This document shows positions 1 to 4,447 of a stretch of 13,042 nt of DNA, in pieces (the stretch's first letter is position 1; each line of letters starts with the position of its first letter). The position numbers and the translations under genes were made by a program. The stretch is from contig JBBRGN010000129.1 in NCBI GenBank assembly GCA_038240665.1, forward strand, positions 1-13,042, in the 5' to 3' direction. The notes beneath the pieces are model-generated. The model was not told the DNA's origin, did not search any database, and was given only the letters and a program-made list of their open reading frames with translations. This DNA comes from Haliscomenobacter sp038240665. GTDB lineage: Bacteria > Bacteroidota > Bacteroidia > Chitinophagales > Saprospiraceae.

Positions 1-42
1 CAGGTTTTCGTGGTGTCCAACGGACAAGCCATGAAAACCCTG
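1..42. repeat. Strong hairpin at the left window edge
   Basis: Bases 1-18 pair with bases 22-42. The inner stem is TGTCC/GGACA (14-18 with 22-26) closing on a 3-base loop. The outer stem pairs 1-13 with 29-42, with one G-T wobble and one bulged C at position 40. Two unpaired bases (27-28) separate the stems. Because the stem is still pairing at base 1, it may continue to the left of the window. In the second repeat copy (from 1395) the equivalent left arm has drifted and the stem is mostly lost. No T-run follows, so a simple intrinsic terminator is unlikely. Confidence 0.6.
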
Positions 43-136
43 TTGAACGGAACCTAGGGGAGCGTTCTGAGGCCTGAAAAACCAATCTTATCACCTATGG
101 AGCTATCGAGGATTTTTTGGGTTCCGAGATTGGATT
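4..136. repeat. Direct repeat copy 1 (partner at 1395-1527)
   Basis: This segment aligns without gaps to 1395-1527 at a constant offset of 1,391 bp. Over 26-136 I count 11 mismatches in 111 positions, about 90% identity; the first 22 bases are weaker (14 of 22). Similarity stops abruptly after the shared GGATT at 132-136. The two copies bracket the AT-rich two-gene cassette. On the reverse strand, 149-54 is a 31-codon frame ending in GDKIGFSGLRTLP and a stop, and copy 2 keeps nearly the same ending. On the forward strand an ATG at 31 opens a frame stopped after eight codons. I do not recognise a family. It could be a degenerate gene end or a dispersed intergenic element. Confidence 0.75.
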
Positions 137-216
137 TAGACATCTCCATCTAAGCAGCGCCATTTTTGTAAAGTGCCTAGGGTGTTTTTTGCACCTGGAC
201 TGCGGCCAAGTACTGA

Positions 217-329
217 TCATTTTTTCTCGAATTTAGCTATTTGTGCTCCAAAACCATTAACTTCAGCTCGCACTCGCGCCATCAAGGTGTGTTGGCTTAA
301 GTCTTCAGGATCTTTTTTTTTGTTGCCAT
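217..329 (-). pseudogene. Possible broken small reverse-strand ORF
   Basis: On the reverse strand an ATG at 329-327 begins MATKKK, then runs through an A-tract (T9 on the forward strand, 313-321) into a frame that stops at once. Shifting by one base at the A-tract gives a longer frame, DPEDLSQHTLMARVRAEVNG followed by FGAQIAKFEKK and a TGA at 219-217. The composition looks protein-like, and the joined product would be about 37 residues. A one-base indel in the homopolymer would explain the break; slippage during transcription or translation is another possibility. I do not recognise the peptide, and random open sequence of this length is not rare, so the call is weak. Confidence 0.25.
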
Positions 330-369
330 GATCGTTTGTCTTTTACGTGAAATACGAATGTCAACGTTT

Positions 370-482
370 ACGACATAGCTACCTTAGGTTTAGTTCAACT
401 ACGGTTTTGCAAAATTCCAAAAAAATCTCGCTGCGCTCCATTATTTTTCGGAACTTCGCAAAGCCGCGGCGCGCTATGCGGT
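370..482. repeat. attC-like imperfect hairpin upstream of the cassette
   Basis: An inverted repeat pairs 402-425 with 443-466, with four mismatches. Three of these would be G-T wobbles if the bottom strand folds, and one if the top strand folds. An outer pair, 370-379 (ACGACATAGC) with 473-482 (GCTATGCGGT), matches at 8 of 10 positions. GCTATGC at 473-479 is one base from the GTTATGC core of some integron attC sites, and GTTCAAC at 393-399 fits RYYYAAC. The far end of the cassette has ACCGCTAAC (1383-1391), whose reverse complement GTTAGCGGT resembles the 473-482 end. Integron cassette recombination sites have this general organisation. No integrase gene is in the window and no full second site follows the cassette, so identity remains an inference. 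Confidence 0.4.
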
Positions 483-523
483 AAGTTTAAAAACGACACG
501 GTAAACACTAAACGACATAAAAA

Positions 524-937
524 ATGAAAATTCATACCACAAATTACAAAGACACTTTTATAGAAATTGCGGATGATTGCCCAACGACAAACGGAGAAAT
601 CCCACCAATAAAAGGGGACACAAAAACTGTTGCAAATATTCAGTTTGAAATGGTAAGTAAGAACCCATACAAATTCACTTCGGATGACATTTTATTTCAA
701 GTGTTTGCCGACCGAAACGACCTTACGAAAAGTGAATACAAAGAAGCAAGAGAAAAGTTCTTTTCAAAAGGACAACCTTGTTTTCGGGCATCACCATTGA
801 CAACGCGTTATGGTTGGGGAGTTCATAACGACAAGGACGGAAAAATGGCAATCTTCGGTGCTGAAAGTGAAGAGTATAAAAAACTCTCAAAAGACCAAAC
901 ATTGAAAGTTGTTAAAGCAATGAAATCAAGTAAATAG
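524..937 (+). CDS. DUF6157-like conserved hypothetical protein
   Basis: A 137-residue soluble protein with no signal peptide or membrane segment. From family memory it matches the DUF6157 pattern: an N-terminal HTTNY...TFIEIADDCP block, a PPIKGDTKT block near residue 30, the YKFTSDDILFQVFA block near 49-62, and a C-terminal stretch with SKGQPCFRASPLTTRYGWG and an AIFGAESEEY block. The biochemical function is unknown. The length is normal for the family, suggesting an intact gene. The ATG follows an A-rich leader without a Shine-Dalgarno, as is usual in Bacteroidota. The next gene begins 6 bp after its stop, so the two are probably cotranscribed. The coding sequence is AT-richer than the genes to its right, which fits recent acquisition with the surrounding cassette. 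Confidence 0.8.
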   Translation: MKIHTTNYKDTFIEIADDCPTTNGEIPPIKGDTKTVANIQFEMVSKNPYKFTSDDILFQVFADRNDLTKSEYKEAREKFFSKGQPCFRASPLTTRYGWGVHNDKDGKMAIFGAESEEYKKLSKDQTLKVVKAMKSSK

Positions 938-943
938 AAATAT

Positions 944-1366
944 ATGTACATAATATTATCAGACATAAATTGGTTAGCAGTTGCAATTGGAACAATTGCG
1001 TATTGTGCATTTTGTGGCATTTGGCACAGACAATTTGCTTTCGGGAAAAAATGGGAACAAGCAATGGGTTTTGACAGACCTGAAAATTGGAAGGAGACAA
1101 ATATTTATTATGTAGTTCCTTTAATTGCTTGTTTCGCCACGACAGTAACAATTTCAATTTTACTAAAACTAACAAACGTAAATTCATTTTCAGACGCTTT
1201 GACACTTGGACTTTTGACAGGCGTAGGTTTTGCAACGGCAATTGTATTTACGACTGCAACTATTCCGACAATGAAAAATCCATTGATATTTGGAGCAATC
1301 ACAGGGACAGCCCAAGCATTGGGAATAACGATTGTGACTTTAATAATTTATGCAATGTCAAAATAG
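944..1366 (+). CDS. DUF1761-like small integral membrane protein
   Basis: A 140-residue hydrophobic protein with about four predicted membrane helices, near residues 8-26, 47-67, 76-97 and 110-137. The start (INWLAVAIGTIAYCAFCGIW followed by HRQFAFGKKWEQAMG) resembles DUF1761 proteins, which open with an N-W-L-A-V segment, a G-x-x-W turn and an FGKxW motif. The molecular role of that family is not established. The ATG lies 6 bp after the DUF6157 stop codon, so the pair forms a small operon. An alternative initiator at residue 16 or later would cut into helix 1, so the first ATG is preferred. Like its neighbour it is AT-rich and sits within the cassette bracketed by direct repeats. Other small four-helix membrane families remain possible. 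Confidence 0.7.
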   Translation: MYIILSDINWLAVAIGTIAYCAFCGIWHRQFAFGKKWEQAMGFDRPENWKETNIYYVVPLIACFATTVTISILLKLTNVNSFSDALTLGLLTGVGFATAIVFTTATIPTMKNPLIFGAITGTAQALGITIVTLIIYAMSK

Positions 1367-1382
1367 GCGACATAAAAGTCGA

Positions 1383-1391
1383 ACCGCTAAC
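1383..1391. other. Right boundary motif of the AT-rich cassette
   Basis: ACCGCTAAC lies 17 bp after the DUF1761 stop codon. Its reverse complement, GTTAGCGGT, resembles GCTATGCGGT at 473-482 at the left cassette edge. This is the kind of inverse core-site relationship seen at integron cassette ends. Direct repeat copy 2 begins only 4 bp downstream, so no hairpin like that at 402-466 follows here. Confidence 0.35.
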
Positions 1392-1394
1392 CAA

Positions 1395-1527
1395 ATTTTC
1401 GTAGTCTCTACCCATCAAGCCATGAAAACCCTGTTAAACAGCACCTACAATAGCGTTCTGAGGCCTGAAAAACCAATCTTATCACCTATGGAGTTATCGA
1501 GAATTTGTTGGGTTCCGAGATAGGATT
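1395..1527. repeat. Direct repeat copy 2 (partner at 4-136)
   Basis: This is the right-hand copy of the repeat described at 4-136, offset by exactly 1,391 bp. Most differences fall in its first 55 bases; the 40 bases from about 1452 (AGCGTTCTGAGGCC onward) are identical between copies. On the forward strand, the ATG at 1422 opens a 33-codon frame (MKTLLNSTYNSVLRPEKP...), which in copy 1 is cut by TAG. On the reverse strand, a frame ends in GDKIGFSGLRTLL plus stop at 1447-1445, the same place as copy 1. Neither product is recognised. Confidence 0.75.
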
Positions 1528-1721
1528 CTGCTCGGGTATCGTTGCACCCTCTGCCTTTTTGCAACCTGGGTTCATCCCTTTACTTCGATTTTAACGCTTT
1601 TCGTACTTGCCTTCCCCTACCCATCTTGAAACCTTTTTAGTGGATTTGCGTAATAAAAAATACACATTGAATATTTCTATCATTCAATTGAGCTTTTTTT
1701 AAATGTAACAGCAGAACCGTT
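1528..1721. other. Intergenic segment upstream of the response regulator
   Basis: No convincing gene is seen. The segment must hold the promoter of the response regulator but no confident consensus was found; TTTG at 1645-1648 is a possible -33 element without a well-spaced -7 partner. A small inverted repeat ATTGAAT/ATTCAAT (1666-1672 with 1682-1688) is followed by a T-run at 1694-1700; this could be a weak terminator for leftward-derived transcription or an operator. Confidence 0.35.
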
Positions 1722-3005
1722 ATGCCAAAAATCCTAATTGCCGATGACGAAGCCAGCATCCGCCGCACCCTGCGCGATATACTGGAATTCGAAAAATATG
1801 CCATTGTTGAGGCGGTTGATGGACACGATTGTCTGGATCAAGTGGCCAAAAACGGTCCCTTTGACGCCATTTTGCTGGATATAAAAATGCCTAAAATGGA
1901 CGGCATGGAAGTGCTCGATCGATTGCAGGAACTGGCTCCGGATATTCCGGTGATTATGGTTTCGGGTCATGCCAACCTAGATACCGCGGTGGAAGCCGTA
2001 AAACGGGGTGCCTTTGATTTCATCAGCAAGCCACCCGATCTCAACCGTTTGCTCATCACGCTCCGCAATGCCATGGATCGGTCAAATTTGGTTTCGGAAA
2101 CCAAGACCCTCAAACGCAAAGTAGCGCGGCAGCAATTGCAAGAAATCATTGGAACTTCGGCGGCAATTGCTCACATCAAAGCGACCATTGAACGGGTTGG
2201 CCCTACAGAAGCAAGGGTGATGATTACCGGCCCTAATGGCTCAGGAAAGGAATTGGTGGCACGCTGGTTGCACCACAACAGCAACCGCAACAATCAACCT
2301 ATTGTAGAGGTCAATTGCGCGGCTATTCCTTCTGAGCTCATTGAAAGCGAGCTTTTTGGCCACGAAAAAGGTTCTTTCACTTCCGCCATTAAGCAACGGA
2401 TTGGAAAATTTGAACAAGCCCAAGGCGGCACGCTTTTTTTGGATGAAATCGGTGACATGAGCTTATCCGCCCAAGCCAAGGTTTTGCGCGCCCTCCAAGA
2501 ACATAAAATTGTCCGTGTAGGTGGAGAGAAAGAAATCCGCATCGATGTGCGGGTAGTAGCGGCAACCAATAAGGATCTGCGTCGGGAAATTGCCCAAGGC
2601 CGTTTTCGGGAAGACTTGTACCATCGTTTGGCCGTAATCATTGTTGACGTGCCGCCACTCAACGAGCGTCGGGAAGACATACCCGCACTGATTCACCATT
2701 TCCTTGACCTCATTTGTAGTGATTACGGAATGGCTTCCAAGCAAATTTCTGATGAGGCCTTGGCATTGCTTAAAGGCCTGAATTGGAGCGGTAACATCCG
2801 CGAGTTGCGCAATGTCGTGGAGCGCTTGGTCATTCTTGGCGGTGTTACCATCGCTGCGGAAGATGTAACCCAGTATGTTGTACCGGTAAGCAACAGCAAT
2901 CCGAAGACCGCTTTACAAGATTTTTTTAGTCAATTTGGTAGCGTGGAAGAAATACACCAATACATCGACCAGGTTTTCGGAAAACAACAGCTGGAAGTGC
3001 ATTAA
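1722..3005 (+). CDS. NtrC-family response regulator, AAA+ type, no HTH
   Basis: A 427-residue cytoplasmic two-component regulator. The receiver domain (about 1-120) has the acidic pair D8/D9, phosphoacceptor D53 in LLDIKMPKMDG, S81 and K103. The sigma-54-interaction AAA+ domain (about 143-385) has Walker A GPNGSGKE (170-177), Walker B GGTLFLDE (235-242), sensor I ATNKDL (281-286), arginine-finger region GRFREDLYHR (293-302) and sensor II NIRELRN (359-365). Two departures stand out. The sigma-54 contact loop GAFTGA reads GSFTSA (217-222), and after the AAA+ domain only about 40 residues follow, with no Fis-type helix-turn-helix. It may therefore act without sequence-specific DNA binding, or by protein contacts. 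No sensor kinase is adjacent. The start gives an immediate MPKILIADDE receiver strand and no alternative is needed. Confidence 0.93.
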   Translation: MPKILIADDEASIRRTLRDILEFEKYAIVEAVDGHDCLDQVAKNGPFDAILLDIKMPKMDGMEVLDRLQELAPDIPVIMVSGHANLDTAVEAVKRGAFDFISKPPDLNRLLITLRNAMDRSNLVSETKTLKRKVARQQLQEIIGTSAAIAHIKATIERVGPTEARVMITGPNGSGKELVARWLHHNSNRNNQPIVEVNCAAIPSELIESELFGHEKGSFTSAIKQRIGKFEQAQGGTLFLDEIGDMSLSAQAKVLRALQEHKIVRVGGEKEIRIDVRVVAATNKDLRREIAQGRFREDLYHRLAVIIVDVPPLNERREDIPALIHHFLDLICSDYGMASKQISDEALALLKGLNWSGNIRELRNVVERLVILGGVTIAAEDVTQYVVPVSNSNPKTALQDFFSQFGSVEEIHQYIDQVFGKQQLEVH

Positions 3006-3012
3006 ATTTGGG

Positions 3013-3041
3013 TTGAATTTTTAGTAAAATTTATATCTTCG
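3013..3041 (+). promoter_or_regulatory. Candidate Bacteroidota promoter for the LOG gene
   Basis: TATCTTCG at 3034-3041 matches the Bacteroidota -7 consensus TAnnTTTG at all but one defined position. TTG at 3013-3015 lies 18 bp upstream as a possible -33 element; TTTG at 3007-3010 is an alternative but is 23 bp away. Transcription would begin near 3046-3050, at the base of the hairpin at 3051-3088. The call rests on consensus matching alone. Confidence 0.4.
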
Positions 3042-3050
3042 TTTAGATTA

Positions 3051-3103
3051 AAAAGGGGTTGTCTCAAACAAAGGAGACAACCCCTTTTGTATGCATTTTT
3101 TTT
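3051..3103 (+). terminator. Perfect 15-bp hairpin with T-run, terminator or leader
   Basis: AAAAGGGGTTGTCTC (3051-3065) pairs perfectly with 3074-3088 around the 8-base loop AAACAAAG. The 3' arm ends in TTTT, and T8 follows at 3096-3103. This is a convincing intrinsic terminator for the response regulator, whose stop is 46 bp upstream. It ends only 18 bp before the LOG start codon, so any LOG transcript begun upstream would carry it in its leader. Confidence 0.75.
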
Positions 3104-3120
3104 CACCCTGAAAAAACACC

Positions 3121-3843
3121 ATGGATTCTCAAGACAACGATTTGACCGCTAAAAACCCAATGAAACAGTGGTCGCAAGAGCTCAAGGCAGAAAATTCTTG
3201 GACGCTCTTCAAAGTACTTTCCGAATTTGTACACGGATTTGAAACCCTTAATGTAATTGGACCTTGTGTATCCATTTTTGGTTCGGCGCGTACCAAACCC
3301 GACAATAAATTTTATCATTTAGCCTTCGAAGTAGCGCGGTTATTGACTTTAGCGGGTTATGGTGTCATTACCGGAGGCGGTCCTGGAATCATGGAAGCGG
3401 GCAATAAAGGCGCGGCAGAAGCAGGCGGTAAATCGGTAGGCCTCAACATCAGCTTGCCTTTTGAAACCAGCGGCAATCGCTTCGTTGATTGGGACAAAAA
3501 CCTAAGTTTTCGGTACTTTTTTGTACGCAAAGTGATGTTTGTAAAATATGCTCAAGCCTTTGTGGTGATGCCAGGAGGATTTGGCACCTTGGATGAAATA
3601 TTTGAAGTGCTCACCCTGATCCAAACGAAAAAAATCTCTAAAGTTCCGGTTGTATTGGTTGGGACAGCATTTTGGAGCGGTTTGAAGACCTGGATTCGGA
3701 CATCCATGCTAGAGGAAGAAAACAACATCAAAGCCGAAGACCTTGATTTAATCCCTATTACTGATGATCCAGAGGAAGTAGTGGCCATCATCAATGCTTT
3801 TTATGACACTCAACATAAATTACGCCCAAATTACGAATTGTAA
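3121..3843 (+). CDS. LOG-family (TIGR00730) nucleotide phosphoribohydrolase
   Basis: A 240-residue cytoplasmic protein with a Rossmann-like fold. The family motifs are clear: SIFGSAR (51-57), GGGPGIMEAGNKGAAEAGG (85-103) and PGGFGTLDE (151-159), the LOG signature PGGxGTxxE. Family members hydrolyse the N-glycosidic bond of nucleoside 5'-monophosphates, releasing ribose 5-phosphate and a free base; plant LOG enzymes activate cytokinins this way, and bacterial members act as AMP or pyrimidine/purine nucleosidases. The physiological substrate here cannot be read from sequence. Residues 1-40 form an N-terminal extension relative to the shortest LOG proteins and are typical of longer bacterial forms. 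The ATG lies just after a T-run, with no Shine-Dalgarno. A second terminator follows the gene, so it is probably monocistronic. Confidence 0.9.
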   Translation: MDSQDNDLTAKNPMKQWSQELKAENSWTLFKVLSEFVHGFETLNVIGPCVSIFGSARTKPDNKFYHLAFEVARLLTLAGYGVITGGGPGIMEAGNKGAAEAGGKSVGLNISLPFETSGNRFVDWDKNLSFRYFFVRKVMFVKYAQAFVVMPGGFGTLDEIFEVLTLIQTKKISKVPVVLVGTAFWSGLKTWIRTSMLEEENNIKAEDLDLIPITDDPEEVVAIINAFYDTQHKLRPNYEL

Positions 3844-3881
3844 GGAAAAATGAATAGCCGCTCAAATGGAAAAAATGTCAA

Positions 3882-3921
3882 CATTTTAGCCCTAACGCTG
3901 GGCTAAAATGAAAATTTTTTT
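3882..3921 (+). terminator. Intrinsic terminator after the LOG gene
   Basis: CATTTTAGCCC (3882-3892) pairs perfectly with GGGCTAAAATG (3900-3910) around a 7-base loop, and a T7 tract follows at 3915-3921. It lies 38 bp after the LOG stop codon and separates that gene from the acyl carrier protein. Confidence 0.8.
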
Positions 3922-3961
3922 AACGTTAGGCAACCTTCGGGTAATCTCAATCGTTCATTAA

Positions 3962-4249
3962 ATGGTTTTTTATCCTTTAAATGACGATGTTGTGGTAATT
4001 ACAAAGCACAAATGGACACCTGAGGACCGCATCATTGAGATGATTGCCTGGATGTTAAACATTCCTTCCTCCCGTATCAATCCCTTCACGGACCTAGTCG
4101 ATGATCTCTATTTGGATTCCATCGATCGAGTATTGCTGATCGCTAAATTGGAAAGCCAATTTGGGGTATACTTGAGTAAAGAAGAGGTTGCTTCTATCGA
4201 AACGGTACGCGATGCCAGTACTTATTTTTTACGCAAACACGCAGCATAA
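3962..4249 (+). CDS. Stand-alone acyl carrier protein
   Basis: A 95-residue acidic carrier protein of the phosphopantetheine-binding superfamily. Helix 1 (about 20-34) is followed by PFTDLVDDLYLDSIDRVLLI, in which S53 of the DSID motif is the predicted site for 4'-phosphopantetheine attachment; helix 2 then runs into ESQFGVYLSKEEVASIETV, as in ACPs. It would carry acyl intermediates for fatty-acid, lipid or secondary-metabolite synthesis. About 15 N-terminal residues precede the normal ACP start, so translation might begin later, but no in-frame ATG lies near residue 20. No synthase, transacylase or phosphopantetheinyl transferase is next to it, and both flanks carry terminator-like hairpins, so it appears to be expressed alone. 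It differs from the typical AcpP sequence around DSLD, so it is probably not the housekeeping ACP. Confidence 0.85.
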   Translation: MVFYPLNDDVVVITKHKWTPEDRIIEMIAWMLNIPSSRINPFTDLVDDLYLDSIDRVLLIAKLESQFGVYLSKEEVASIETVRDASTYFLRKHAA

Positions 4250-4327
4250 TGCCTGTTGATTGGTACAGACATCAAGTACTTTTGAGTTAATTTTTTTACT
4301 TCCTATTCAAGTGTGAAACAATTACCG

Positions 4328-4356
4328 AGCGGCCTACGGATTATCTGTAGACCGCT
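4328..4356 (+). terminator. Weak hairpin after the acyl carrier protein
   Basis: AGCGGCCTAC (4328-4337) pairs with GTAGACCGCT (4347-4356) with one mismatch around a 9-base loop. The downstream tract TTGTAATTTTA is only loosely T-rich. It is a plausible terminator for the carrier protein gene, 79 bp after its stop codon. Confidence 0.45.
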
Positions 4357-4386
4357 TTGTAATTTTACCATAATTCAGGTATTTTG
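4356..4386 (+). promoter_or_regulatory. Candidate promoter for the pseudokinase-globin gene
   Basis: TTTG at 4356-4359 is followed after 20 bp by TATTTTG at 4380-4386. This resembles the Bacteroidota TTTG / TAnnTTTG arrangement with one T missing from the -7 element. It would give a leader of about 55 nt before the ATG at 4448. The support is consensus spacing only. Confidence 0.35.
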
Positions 4387-4447
4387 TCGACTTGTTTATT
4401 GGTGTTGGATCAATGAAAGACCAATCAGCTGAAAATACTTAACCTCT

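Noticed and set aside
1..523. Integron integrase or transposase gene near the attC-like hairpin
   Set aside because: No recombinase-like frame exists anywhere in the window; the only frames here are short or broken.
912..1404. Overlapping open frames on both strands across the DUF1761 gene (912-1241 reverse and 1087-1404 forward)
   Set aside because: They lack family-like motifs and lie inside a gene with clear hydrophobic periodicity; they are shadow frames.
4398..4425. ATTGGT/ACCAAT inverted pair in the leader of the pseudokinase-globin gene
   Set aside because: Six-base arms with a 16-base spacer are expected by chance, and nothing else supports an operator.
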